Shown here piece after piece: positions 35,969 through 47,871 of a stretch of DNA of 64,000 nt. The position numbers and the translations under genes are program-made. Below the pieces are notes generated by a model. That model was not told the DNA's origin. It made no database searches and saw only the letters and a list, made by a program, of their open reading frames with translations. Position 1 is the stretch's first letter; each line of letters starts with the position of its first letter. Source of the DNA: Larix kaempferi (lineage: Eukaryota > Streptophyta > Pinopsida > Pinales > Pinaceae); assembly GCA_027924585.1 (NCBI GenBank), contig BSBM01000140.1, positions 6,650,001-6,714,000 on the forward strand, read 5' to 3'.

Positions 35969-38900
35969 GTCCTCCCTTCCCAAGACTGCTTGTCCTTAAG
36001 AAGTTTCAAACTAGGATGCTGCAGAATTTCTTCATCTTCCCAGGTGGCATCCTCACTAGGCAGACCTTTCCACTGTACCAGGTATTCTTTAATAATTCTA
36101 CTTCTCAGCTTCCTTTCTCTGATATGCAATATGTCTTCAGGTTCTAGGACTAGATGTCCTTCATCGTCAAGGGGGGGGGGGGGGATTTATAAAACCTTAA
36201 CTTGTTGGCCCAAGGCTTTCTTCAAACAGGACACATGTAATACATTGTGTATTTTACTCTTTGCTGGAAGATCCAACTCATAGGCTACTTCACCCACTTT
36301 CCTTGTTATTCTGTAGGGCCCATAAAACCTTGGCAATAATTTTTCAGCCCCCTTTGTCTTAAGTGTGGTTTTCCTGTATGGATGCAATTTCAAATAAACC
36401 AAGTCTCCTACTTGGAAGGTTCAGTCTGTTCTATTTTTATCTGCATTTTTTTTTGCTGATTTTGTGCAACCTGCAAATTTTCTTTAAGTGCTTTAAGGAT
36501 GTCTTGGCCTTCTTGCAGCCAATCCTCTTCCTTCTGTGCCTTACAATTTCCAAAAACTAGATCTGCAAAAGTGGCAGACTTGTACCCATATAAGGATTTG
36601 AATGGGGTCATTCCAATGGACATGTGGAATGTGGTGTTATAGCAGAACTCCCCCAGATGTAACCAGTTGACCCATGCCTTTTGCTTTCCTGTAACGTAGT
36701 TCCTGAGATAACCTTCCAGCCATTGGTTAACTCTTTCAGTTTTCCCGTCTGTCTGGGGATGATAGCTGGTACTGAGGTTTAAACTAGTATTTAGCAATTC
36801 GAACAAAGATTGCCAAAAGGCACTGGTAAACTTACTATCCCTATCACTAATTATGATTTTTGGCAGCCCATGCAATCTAAATACTTCCTTAAAAAAAGGG
36901 CATCAACTTGACTAGCATAAATGGTAGATGTGACAGCAAAAAAGTGAGAAAATTTGGTTAACCTGTCAACTACTACAAAAATACTGTCTTTACCCTGGGA
37001 TTTGGGCAAACTTGTGATGAAGTCCATTGATATGCTTTCCCATTTTTGTCCAGAAATTGGCAAAGGTTGTAGGAGACCAGCAGGATGGGTGTGCTCAACC
37101 TTGTTCTGCTGACATGCAGTACACTCATTCACATACCTTAGAACATCCTCCTTGAGGCCCTTCCAGGTGAACCTTTCTCTTAACTTCTGGTAAGTTTTGA
37201 AAATATTGGGATGGCCTGCTACTGGTGCATTGTGGGAAGCCATCAAAATATGCTCCTTCAGCTTAGATTTAGGAGTTAGAAAAATTCTATTCTTATAATA
37301 GATGACATCATTGATAATTTGGTAATGATCTTCCTGATTTACTCTATCTAGCAATTCACAAGGAAACTGATTTTTTGCATATTCCTTAATTAGTTGTGCC
37401 CTCCAGTCAGCAGGTACTTGCAGCAAAGGAAAAACAGGCTTCCTAGAGAGGGAATCAACAACTACATTTAGCTTACCCTTCTTATATTCAATATCAAAAT
37501 CATAAGATTGAATTTTTCTTACCCACTTTTGCTGCCTGTCATTCAGCTCCTTTTGGGTTAGGAAATGCCTCAAACTATTGTGGTCTGTTTTAACTATGAA
37601 TTTACCTCCCACCAGGTATTTCCTGAATTTAGCCAATGCATGCATGACAGCTAACATCTCTTTATCATAGATAGAGTACAGCTTGTCATGGGGCTGCAAC
37701 TTTCTACTCTCATAAGCAATCGGGTGTCTATTCTGTATCAAAACTACTCCTATGCCTTCACCCGAGGCATCACACTCCAATATAAAACGATGGATAAAAT
37801 ATGGGAGTGCCAAGACTGGGCAGCTGCTCATAACTTCCTTCATTCTATTGAAATCCTTTTCAGCCTCCTCATTCTAGCAGAAAGCTCCCTTCTTAGTAAG
37901 GTCTGTCAAGGGAGAAGTGAGTTTGGAGAATCCCTTCACAAATTTCCTGTAGTATGTGCATAAGCCTATGAACCCTCTTAGAGAAGTTATATTCTTTGCG
38001 CTGGGCCAATCTAAGATGGCTTGGATCTTATCCAAGTGTACCTTGACTCCTTCTTTCCCAATAATGTGTCCAAGATAGAGGAGCTCCTTCATGCCAAACT
38101 CACACTTTGACAGTTTGGCATAAAAGGATAGTTCTGCAAGTAGAGTTAGTACACTGTCCAAGTGCTACAAATGTTCTTCCCATGTCTTACTATAAATCAG
38201 AATGTAATAAAAAAATACAAGTACAAAATTATGGAGTTGTTTGCTAAATATTCTGTTCATGCAAGACTAAAACATTGCTGGTGCATTTGTCAAGCCAAAA
38301 GGCATGATCAGAAATTCGAAGTGCCCAAAATGACACCAAAAGGCAGTTTTCTGCACATCTTCACTTTTCATTCTGATTTGGTGGTAACCAGAACGTAGAT
38401 CAATCTTGGAAAAATATTTGGCTCCATGCAGCTCATCCATCAACTCATCAATCCTTGGAATAGGATATTTGTTCTTGATGGTTTTCTTGTTTAAGGCTCT
38501 ATAATCAATGCACATGCGCATTCTCCCATCTTTCGTTATGACCAAAACCACCGATGAAGCAAAGGGACTTCAACTTGGTCTTATGAACCCCATCTTAAGC
38601 AGATATTTAATTTTCTTCTCTATTTCATCCTTGAATCTCTTGGGATGTTTGTAGGAATGTATTTTTATGCGAAAAGTGCCAGGTTCCAACTCTATCCAAT
38701 GTTCAGTACCCCTATCAGAAGGCCTTCCGTGTGGAAGATCTTCAAACACCTTTTTTGTGTTTTTGGAGCAATTTTGGATATCTTCAGGATGTTGTGACAC
38801 ATCAATGGTGGTTCCTTTAGTGGAGATAAAACATTTATCAGCCCACTCTATGTCTCCATGCCTCAAAACAGATCCCATACTATGTGCAGAAATCACTTGT

Positions 38901-39307
38901 TTTGGGTAGGTGTTAACCCCTCTCAAAACCACTTGCTTACCTTCAGTATCTTTAAAGCACATTTGGGGAATCCTATAATTTACCACATGCTCACCAAGTG
39001 AGAATAGCCATTATACTCCAAACACAACATTAGTATCAACAATATCAACAATGTAAAAACTATCAGTTATAGTATGATCTCCAATAGTTACCTACATCTT
39101 GGGAATCCATCTGTTGCACTGCATATTGTTCTTTCCAGGAATAATAACTGTGAAACCTCCAAATTTTTTTGATGGGAATTTTCTTCTCTCCACCATGGCT
39201 GCATCAATGAAATTACGTGTGGCCCCTCCATCAACCAGCACTGAAACTTTCTTCCCTTCCACTACTCCCTTAAATCTCATAGTGTGGTAGTGGGGAACTC
39301 CACTCAA
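35947..39307 (-). pseudogene. Chromovirus pol: protease, RT, RNase H, integrase, chromodomain (broken)
   Basis: Domains in order on the minus strand are as follows. Protease is at 39307-39092 (VLVDGGATRNFID). Reverse transcriptase is at about 38700-37900 ([33 protein letters not shown]); its catalytic box reads FFYYILIYS, so both catalytic Asp are Tyr. RNase H is at about 37800-37450 (ECDASGEGIG, YDKEMLAV, KTDHNSLRH, VVDSLSRK; all acidic residues kept). Integrase is at about 37260-36400: the His/Cys zinc region HNAPVAGH...CTACQQNK, then SMDFITSLP, ISDRDSKF and GKTERVNQW, with a frameshift in an A-run near 36890. The C-terminal part has YGPYRITRKVGEVAYELDLP, then a chromodomain (EYLVQWKGLPSEDATWEDEE), interrupted by a 13-base G run near 36171. 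The final codons lie inside the 3' LTR. The chromodomain family targets integration to modified chromatin. Confidence 0.9.
35969..35982 (-). promoter_or_regulatory. Chromovirus polypurine tract
   Basis: On the minus strand GGGAAGGGAGGAC directly precedes the 3' LTR. Confidence 0.8.
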
Positions 39308-39379
39308 AAATGCAAATTTTGCTTCTGTTTGTGATGGTTCTTCTTCTTCTGCTGTATTGTACCCTTCTTCTCTTGGTTC

Positions 39380-40594
39380 TTACACTTGTACTTCTGCACT
39401 CATTTCTTCCTCATCACTATCAGAAAATACTTCTATGAAATGAGCTTTACCTTTTGCACATCGGTGCCTCGGAACCCATGGTTCTTGGCAGGAAAAACAC
39501 AGTTTTTTCCTTCTTAACTCATCCCGGTCTTGGAATGAGTATTCTTTCTTATTTGGGGCTGCATTATTTCTGAATGGTGGCTTTGAATTCTGAAATTTTG
39601 TAGGTGGATTAAACTTAGGTGGGTATCTGGTTCTTGGGATTGCATCTTGCACATCCCTTGTTCTGCACAAAGCTTCTTGTAGGGTAGCTGGTAGGTAGGC
39701 TTTAACCAACACTTTCAAAGTTTATGTTAATCCTTCTGTGAATAGTAGGATCAACCTTGGTTCTGATATATTAGTGACCATCACTACCAACTTTTGAAAT
39801 TCTGATATATATGCTTCTGGAGTGCTGGTTTGTTTCAAATGTGCCAACTCACGGAAAGACAGCTTGGGATCCCTCCTATCAAATATTTCCACCAACGTCC
39901 TAGTGAAATCTTCATAAGACTCAACTAAATCATGTCCCAAGGTTCTCATGCCATGGAACCACCAATCACTGGCCTCTCCTTCCAAATGTAGAACTGTCAT
40001 CTTGATGGCATCCTTTTCTACCATGGGATGCAACAGAAAATATATGTCTAGCTTCTGCACCCAGGAACTAGCATTGCATTTTGCAGTCCCATCAAAGTAA
40101 GGTATCTGGACCTTACCTGCAACATTCCTCATCTCAAAATTGTTTGTTGGATGCCTATTACATCTACTTGGCTGATTTTTTAGGTAAATCTCAGAAAAAT
40201 ATTTGAAAGTGAGATCTCTTCTACACTCATCACTCAAGGTCAGATATATTGCATGCCTTTCCTCATAGGTAGCTACAGGTGCACCAGGTGCTTCTTTATT
40301 TTCCTCAAATAAGGTGGGCATGGTTTTTCGAGGTTGATCTTTCAAATCCATTTTAAAGTCTCTAGTCCTATTGTGTGGAACAGTCTTTGAGAAAATGGTT
40401 TCTGCAAATGTCTTTCTTTCACCCTGGTGGGAACCACTTGCACTCCCTTCTGCCTCCTTGTGTGCAAACTGTCTACTAAGGATTTCTTTAGTTTCTTGAC
40501 CATTCTGTGCCAAAGTATGAGTTAGATTTTATATCCCTCTAACCATTTTAATAAATAGTTTTCTAAACTCATCATTAGCTTCCTGTTCAGACAT
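39380..40594 (-). pseudogene. Chromovirus gag (broken)
   Basis: I take the ATG at 40594 (MSEQEANDEFRKLF) as the likely start, although the frame is open up to 40768 beside the LTR. The core contains VQIPYFDGTAKCNASSWVQK, FLLHPMVEKDAIKMTVLHLE, EASDWWF, SFRELAHLKQTSTPEAYISE and FQKLVVMV (about 40100-39730). After a stop at about 39720 the frame resumes with LPATLQEALCRTRDVQDAI and a chromovirus-type knuckle, CFSCQEPWVPRHRC, followed by an acidic tail. The layout and knuckle spacing fit chromovirus gag. Two or more stops break it. Confidence 0.85.
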
Positions 40595-40728
40595 GTCTCT
40601 ATTCCCTTGTATTTCTCCTTCTGTAGAATCTACCTCTTCTTCCCTAATGTTTTTGGGGTCTTTTCCTTTAGTGCTAGGTGTTCTTCTTGAGCTAATAACC
40701 ACAACAAGAGTAGGCTCATAGGACCATT

Positions 40729-40740
40729 CTCTGATACTAC
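40729..40740 (-). promoter_or_regulatory. Chromovirus primer binding site (near initiator Met)
   Basis: On the minus strand GTAGTATCAGAG follows the LTR; it differs by a single base from the expected TGGTATCAGAG core. Confidence 0.75.
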
Positions 40741-41612
40741 TGTAATATCCTTGGTAATATTTTACCATGATATTAACTCCAATTTATTTTTTTTACCAAA
40801 ATTACTAGTGATTTTCCTTGACAATTTTCTGAGCAGGGTGGGTAGTTAGTGACGGGGACTGAGGCTCAAGGTGAGTTTGGTAGGATGAACTTTTAATTTT
40901 GGAAAATATATGGCATTAGGTGTAGCAGCAGTTCTTAAGGTCAGAACAGATGTTTCCTTTGCACTAAGTACCAGAACCATTCACTTTTTAGCAACAGTGG
41001 TGCACTGTTGCATACATCGAGGCTCCCTGGGCAGCTGGCATATGCAAACTAGATAGGTAGGGTGATATTGGGGTAGAGGGAAGAGATATTATCAGTCATT
41101 TAACTCATAAAATATTCTGGAATGAAGACTAGGTGAACTTGGAAAGGTTTGGAGTAATTTGGGGCTTAATTGCACACGGTGGATTACTGAGCTAGTCAAA
41201 TTACAGGCTTTCCAAAAATAGGCTAAAATCATCCAAATTATTATTACAGGGACTGATATGGATATTATACTGAGTTATCAACCTCCTCCAACTGACAGAA
41301 TGCAAAATGGATTCTCATAAAATATTTGGCAGAAAATATGATGAAACTAGTCTAGAATAAGCACCCAACTAGCTAGTCTTGCATTTTAATCCATCAAACT
41401 TCTCCAATAAATGATCAACTCTATTATGATATTAAATAAGGATTTGATATAATATAATGAATAGATACAGGTTGAAAATAATATATCAGAACTCTTCTTC
41501 TATTGATTTAATTGCCTTCCAAAACAACAGTGCCGCACAGTCTAAATATTCATTACATTTGATGGAGAATGAAGAGAAGAATTAGAAGATTAATGTGGCT
41601 CTGCTATGGAGT
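40741..41612 (-). repeat. Chromovirus 5' LTR, left part
   Basis: It aligns with 33961-34836 of the sister LTR and breaks off at the GGAGT duplication where the giant element begins. Confidence 0.93.
41608..41612. repeat. Giant element target-site duplication, left (GGAGT)
   Basis: GGAGT is repeated exactly at 61342-61346. The sister LTR near 34831 shows the single-copy site. Confidence 0.95.
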
Positions 41613-41784
41613 TGTTGTTGCAGCAACATCCCCCCCAAAAATTTTGTACATATTGGGGCCCCTCCTTTTATTTTGAAGAAAGGCTTCCTTAAGAGGCCAT
41701 TTCCACTTTTACTTTGTTTTTCAACTGAAAATCTTGCTTTGAAAATTTCCAAGTTTTCTTCCAAATGATAGAATTCGTGAAATC

Positions 41785-42720
41785 TTCCCGAAGATGCAAA
41801 GCTTTTCAGGATGTCTCCCCACAGTTTCGGAAGTATTCGAGTTTTCATCCCAAAAAGGCGGGAGCTATTCGCATAAACGTCTCGAAAATGACTTAGAAAT
41901 TATTGTTGGAAAGCTGCAGAAGCTATTGGCGAATTTCTTCCGAAACGGTGGAAGAATTCAAGAAAACTTCCCGAAACGGCGGGCACCATTTGCCAAACCT
42001 CCCCGAAACTCCGGAAAGGACTTAGAAACTATTTCTCGAAATTTGCGGAACTTAGAAACTTTTCCTCCCGCAGTTGCAGAACCATTCAACTTATCTTCCC
42101 GAAACTGCGGGAGTCACTCGACAATCTCCTCGGGGGGCCGCCAAGTGACTTAGTCTCTTTTGAAAATTTTTAAGTCTTGAAGTTGCGGATGCTTTCCAAA
42201 ACTTCAGAAGCCTTCGCGTTGTCTTTCCGAAACCCCGCCGAGAGAATTTCTGTGGAGCCATTCAAGTTATCTTCCCGAAACTACGGGAGTAATTCACGAA
42301 TCTCACGCAGAGCCGCCAAAAAAGAGTCAAGTCCTCTCCCTCACAAAATTGCTGATGCTTTTCCCGAAAGCCTTCCGCATCTACGGAAGCCTTTGCGTTG
42401 TCTTCCCGAAACCCCGCGGAGACTTAGATTTTTTTTGAGTTGCGGAAGCCTTCCGCCTATCCTCTCGAAACAGCGGGAGCCTTCATGATATCATTCCGCA
42501 ATTGCGGAAGCTGTGGACTTATTTCCATTAAAATGGCAGAAAGAAATCGTATATTTCCCCGAAACTGTGGGAGAACTCCGTAAAAACGCTGACAACCGCT
42601 CTCTTAAGGTCGCGTTTCGGAAGGATTCGCCAATCTCTTCCGAAACGTCGAAGCCTTCAACATAACCTTCCGCAATGGCAGGTGGAATTCGTGAGTCCAT
42701 CCCGCAGGTGGTGGTAGCGC
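41785..42720. repeat. Palindromic CCCGAAAC..GCGGGA array in 5' LTR
   Basis: More than a dozen variants of TTCCCGAAACTGCGGGAG and TTCCGCAATTGCGGAAG occur at about 30-45 base spacing. Many are short inverted repeats centred on A/T. The block stands out from the AT-rich surroundings by its GC and CpG content. It lies at the start of the LTR, where U3 enhancers are expected. Confidence 0.8.
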
Positions 42721-43230
42721 GTGAATATCGAAATTACTTGATGTGACCACGACGTACAAATATTAAAGCCTCGTTTTAAATGCACCACCCACCATATTAA
42801 ACCCCGCACGTGCCCAACTCGTTTAAATAAATGATGGGTGTTCGGGTCGACCGCATTATTGTTTTGTCGATTAACAAACGCCGTTGGATGCCTCACCAAA
42901 CTGCTCCAGCTCAGCTTGCTCGTCCACGTCTGCGTCCACCTCATTCAGCCACCTCGTCGTTGCCAGGTAGGATTCTAACCGTTAATTTTGTCTCATCTAC
43001 ACGTTAGATTACCTTTAAGTTTTTCTTTTCGTCTAAGACGTGGCTGATAGGCACTAGTTGCATATTTCATTATTTTGTCCTTAAAACCACCGAGGCTCCA
43101 TGGGTTTCTCGTCCACCAGCCAAAAGCCCAAAACTATGACCGCCCGAGCTTTTCTTTTTACCAACCATACTCCAGGTGTCGTCACCCTAGTTTAAATTTC
43201 AAGCCGACCATAGAGAGTCTCGTCAAGTGC

Positions 43231-43238
43231 TTTAAATA
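43231..43238 (+). promoter_or_regulatory. TATA-like box upstream of LTR reading frame, copy 1
   Basis: The box reads TTTAAATA, in the context GTGCTTTAAATAACCATGG. The 3' LTR has the better TATAAATA at the same place, so this copy has probably decayed. It is about 430 bp upstream of the reading frame. Confidence 0.5.
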
Positions 43239-43666
43239 ACCATGGTGGTCGGCTGAATCTCTCGCCTGTGCATAAATGGGGAAAGCGGCCCCTTATTCAC
43301 CTGTTCATAATTGGAGAAAGCGCCCCCTTATTTCGTCATAAGGTTGTTTCACCCCCAGACTCACCCGCCACTAACCATTAAAAGCACAATGACGACGGAT
43401 ACCCTCTCTCCTAGGAATAGATTAGAAGTAGGTTGTTTTCTCATCACATGCTTACACCCTAAACTGTGTTCCCCTAAGATAGCCAAATCTTAGAACTATG
43501 TTTCTTGCTTGGAATGGTTCATTTTGCTTTCCCAACAGGCAGCGTCCTAGTTTGTTTATATATCCCATTAGCATGTTAAAATGGTGCTGCTCTTTGTTGA
43601 ATCTCATAATAGTTTGCACATGTTTTATAATGACTTGTATTTGGTCATTGCCAGGGATAAGTCAAA

Positions 43667-46600
43667 ATGCCAAAAGGTGGTAGGAAGAAAGCAAAGATGA
43701 CGGAACCACAGCCAGCACCACTTAGGACTGAGACCATGTTCCAAGATACTAGGTGCACCACCGATATTCCTCCCGAAATCCGCTGGGGCGACATTTACAG
43801 GATGATCCGGGACCAAGATATCCCGGATATGTTGCTTAAAGAAGGGCAGATTTATCTCAACATTAGAACTTCGGGCATAGCTAAAGCTTCTACCCGCCCT
43901 GAGCTATTCCCATGTTCTGAAGTAATTGGGTGGATACTCGAACATACTAATACAGAGACAAGGGTATTACATGACAGCGGGAAAATAGCCATCGCCTCAT
44001 TCCACCCAGCATACCTTGCCGCAGCCTATAAATTCCCACGTCCCGAGCAAGCCCTAAGTAATGAATGGTTGGGCCAGATGAACAATATTGAAATGGCCAA
44101 AAAATTATTGGTCGCAGGAAAGCACTTAAGGAAGAGAGGTAATGACGAGTATGATGTGCAGAATCTAAGACCTCCTTTCAGGTTAATCGCCCTGATGTTG
44201 TGCAGAATCTTCGGTATGCCCGATGGCACCATATACAAGATACAGTGGGTTCCCATCATCCACTTCGTGGCATTTAAAGGAACTGTGTTTGATTGGGATA
44301 CCATCCTGTCAGATAGTTTGGCATCAATGATGGTTGTTGCAAAAGAAGGTCTGGCCTTAAAAAAGGAAGAATTTTACATGTCTTCATATCTTATTGATTG
44401 TGTTTTGGCCAAGCTATCTTTTCCTAGCTTAGGTTGCACGTGGGATAAGGCCAACACCCCGGTTTACACTGCTTTCAGGATGATGTGGGCTCAAAACTAC
44501 AAATGCAGCTATAAGCTCATCTGTGAGGGGTTCATCATGCCCCTATATGAGCAAATAATCAAGGAAGAGCCCAACTGTCTGTCGGAGAACGCTATGGAGG
44601 TCCTTGAAAACTATGGAGATTTTTATTTTTCGGAGCAAGGCACCTACCTCAGAATGTTTGGAGGGACGAAAGCTCCATATATTTTGCCGAGGTATGCTGC
44701 CGACTATGTAGTCCTCAAGGAGGCAGTGAGGCAAATTTTCCTAGATGGGATTGTAGCAGTGCTTAAGAAGCAGCATAAGGCTTCTTTCCCCCCTCTACCT
44801 TTCTGCATAGGAGCTTACAAATTCTCAGGAATTGCATCAGCTGAGGAGTTTGTGCAAGAGCTGAAAGATTTTCACTTTGGTGAATTTATTTTCCATAGGA
44901 ATGATAGGCAGGGAAAAGTATGAGAACACTGCAAAGAAATTCATGCTCATTTCGAGTACGCCCATTATCATAATGCCGAGGAAGAGGCATTCAGAGGCAT
45001 CAACAACATGACTGGGGTGCAGGTTTTTCGCCAAGGTACTAGAGCAAGCTCTAGCTCTACCAAGGCCCAAAAAACCAACCTGCCGAAAGAGAAAGAAGCA
45101 GATGACACCCAAGCCCAAGAAGAACAAAGGTTAAGAGAGGAAGCAAGGTTACTGCAAGAGGCTGAAATTGCCAGAGTGCAGCAGGAAGCTGAGGTGGAGA
45201 GAGTATAGCAGGAAGCAGAAAGTGAGAGGCTGCAGAAAGAGGCCAAGGAAGCCCAGCAGCAGAAAGATGAAGAAAAAGAGAGAAGACAACAAGTTGAAGT
45301 AGGGCGGGAAGTGGAAGAAGAGCTCAAAGCGGTTGAAGATACCCAAGCAGGAGACCCCAGTGCCCAGGACATGGAAATAGACGTGCCTCAAGTAGGTGTT
45401 CCCGGCACTCAAAATGTGGAGGCGGACCCAGCACAAGCAGGTGTCTCTGGTACCTAAAATGTGGGAATAGACCCAGCTCAGGTAGTCCAGACCCCACCCG
45501 CGGAAGCAGAAATAGATATTATAGATATCCCAATCGTCCCGTATACTCCATCAGAAGAGCATACCGTGTCCAGATGGAATGAATTTTTCTATGATAAGAA
45601 GAGGAAGGCTATGGTCCTTAAATCGGAAGAGAGGATAAAGAGACTCTTCCAGGAAGATATTGTCACTCACCGGGAGGCCACAGTAATGCAGAACACAAAC
45701 AAGGATCCTTTAGCTATGGCATCCGCCTCTGTAGAGACAGCAAGAGATACGCTGGACAACGTGGCTGATATAGTTAAAGAATTTGAGTCGACTAAGAGGA
45801 GATATCGCATGCTACAACATACTGTGTCTAATGAGAAATCCTACAGGGATCTCGTGGTGAATAGGTATAATCGCCTGTTTGTTGAGCATAAAGAGCTGTC
45901 AGACAAGTATAACCAGCTAGAAGTAGAAAACAAAAGCATGACGGTTCAAATGATGATGCTAGAAGCAGAAAAGATTGATGCAGAAACTAAAGTATCCGAT
46001 CTAGAGGAAGATAAGCAAATATCGGTTGAGAAATTAGAGCAAGAGGAGAGCAGAGCGATGGACATGTCTCCTTTCGATGAGCTGTCTTGTGGCATCCTAA
46101 GGAAAATCCATGACACGCGGGAACTAAGCACTAAGGAAGTATGCAAGCTCAAGGCCATGGTGGTTAGATTGGAAGAAGTTAATACAGAATCCAATAGAAT
46201 TAAAGCTAAACATACTCGGGTTAAGGAAAATATCTTGAGCCAGATAAAATGGAGAGAAGGAAAGGTAGATTTCCCCAAACATCTCCCATTTAAATCTGAA
46301 GATGGTTTTAATGAAGACGTAGCCCTGTTGGAATTTCGCAACAACTGTGGCATTAAGCTAATGACCAAGATCCAAGGGACAATGGATAAAAGTAGCAGGA
46401 TTTATCAAAGAATCCATGAAGTGCATGACGAATGCAAATTGAGTTTCCCTCAATCCCTTGATGATTTCCCAGGCAAAGAGCAACGTTTAGCTAACCTGAA
46501 GGAAGAGCTGGGCATCCAAACGGAATATGTGAAAAGGATTGATGTCCTAGCCATTGATGATCTCCAGCACTACATTGGGATGTCATCGATACACAGTCAT

Positions 46601-46903
46601 CTGCTTAAGGAAATACACCAGGCAGCAGTAACGAAAATTCAAGGTATCGGAGTAGAGCTTGGTAAATATGTAACTTCTCAGAAAATCTTGCTCCCCGCTT
46701 CAGCAAATGTAGTTATAAGGGACACTGGTGTCTGGTACAGTTACATTGCTGAAGAAGAAAAGAAACAAGCAGCAGTAGCAGGAGTAACAGCCAGTCCAGG
46801 TGTTTCTCTTTCAGCAGCAGTAGAGGTGACAGCCAGCCCAGGTGCTCCTCTCCCAGAAGCAGCAGCAATACCAGCTGGCTCGATTGTTTCTTCCCTCAGC
46901 TAG
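43667..46903 (+). pseudogene. LTR-encoded protein, unknown function, copy 1
   Basis: One frame of 1,078 codons is interrupted only by three stops (44921, 45206, 45455). The 3' LTR copy has coding sense at least at the first of these, so the ancestor was probably open. The ATG at 43667 has A at -3 and opens MPKGGRKKAKM, a basic start. Residues about 20-420 form a globular region (SEVIGWILEHTNTETRV, LIALMLCRIFGMPDGTIYKI, LAKLSFPSLGCTWDKANTP) faintly like the extra proteins of some Athila/Tat-type elements. Then come a Glu/Gln-rich coiled coil (about 45090-45330), a conserved block (IPIVPYTPSEEHTVSRWNEF), a second coiled coil (about 45740-46200), a further globular block, and an Ala/Pro repeat tail (VTASPGVSLSAAVEVTASPG). 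There is no gag, pol or membrane signature. Its function is unknown. Confidence 0.8.
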
Positions 46904-47129
46904 AGCGCCTTCCCAAGAATGAATGCGCTGATTTTGGAGCATTAATCCCTATATTTGTATTTTGGATTTCATATGTATAAACGTGGAGATATGGGACAAC
47001 TGTCTTGTCTTTTATTAAATAATTTTCTGTTTAAAAGGGAAGTCACTTTTTTGTTTGTTATAAGGGGCAAAGTCTGTAGGTGACAAGTGTAAAGGGCCAG
47101 GTGGCAACCCAAAGGGCATTTTGTAATAT

Positions 47130-47138
47130 TATAAATAG
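47130..47138 (+). promoter_or_regulatory. Core promoter TATA box for gag-pol, 5' LTR
   Basis: TATAAATAG is conserved in the 3' LTR at 60639-60647. It lies after the LTR reading frame and about 700 bp before the LTR end, with AATAAA about 90 bp downstream (47226). That arrangement fits the U3/R boundary just downstream, and places the extra reading frame in U3. Confidence 0.6.
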
Positions 47139-47839
47139 ATGTTAGGAAGGAATGTAGAAGGACTTTTTTTTGGCAGGAAATTATTTTCTAGACTTCTACG
47201 AGCTATCTTGCACATGTTTTAAGAAAATAAAATCTTGTAATAAGAGCCTGGAGAGGACGTTTTGCATGAGAATGGAGATTGGATGCATTGTGGATTATTC
47301 CTGTGTCTGCTATACTTTGCTGTGAGATCTTTATTACTGTCTTGAACTATTTCACTGTATTAAATGATCTTGCTTCTCTCTTTGCAAATAAATTCTCTCT
47401 TTCATGAGTAATGAAACGTGTTATATTTAATCAGAAGCTATCTTCTGATATCTTTAATCTTTGATGTAGCTTTCTCTTTAAGATTTAATGGTTGTCTGTT
47501 TATTCTTTAAGGTAACTCCTACAGCTCATTGCTCATGCTTTAAACTGGCTCCTTGCAGGGATAGTTAGATTTATTTCAGTTTTAGACTTAAATCTGTTTT
47601 CCAGTTTTGCATTTAGATTAAATTTAAACTAGGCACTTGCATATCATTATAAAATATAAAATGAAAAGAACGGTGGATCGGGCCATAACTGGTATAATTG
47701 GAATAAAAATCCAAACCCACGGTTGGCGAAACCGCTAACCGGACGGATTCCCTACACCAAACAGTAGATAATCTAATTGGGATAATCTATCGAGGATAAT
47801 CCCTTTCTGATTGATGCTGCGATTTCTGGGGCATCGACA

Positions 47840-47863
47840 GTTTTTGGTGCTAGAAGGAGGGCC
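47840..47863 (+). promoter_or_regulatory. Putative primer binding site of giant element
   Basis: TTTTTGGTGCTAGAAGGAGG follows the LTR end by one base. The TGG start and position fit a tRNA-complementary site, but I cannot name the tRNA with confidence. Confidence 0.5.
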
Positions 47864-47871
47864 GACAGTGC

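Larger units (their letters stand above)
41613..47839 (+). repeat. Giant element 5' LTR
   Basis: In order it contains the palindromic GC-rich array (41785-42720), a TATA-like box (43231), a long extra reading frame (43667-46903), a second TATA box (47130-47138), AATAAA at 47226, and the end ...GGGGCATCGACA. The first 16 bases, TGTTGTTGCAGCAACA, are nearly palindromic. The stretch 42721-43230 is unassigned. Confidence 0.95.

Noticed and set aside
41785-42720. E2F-like TTCCCGC sites in the giant LTR
   Set aside because: Only parts of the motifs match and I cannot test enrichment, so no factor is named.
44968-45372. Ser/Cys-rich minus-strand frame opposite the LTR gene (also 58411-58854)
   Set aside because: It is the shadow of the Glu/Gln-rich coiled coil on the plus strand; low-complexity coding leaves the opposite strand open.
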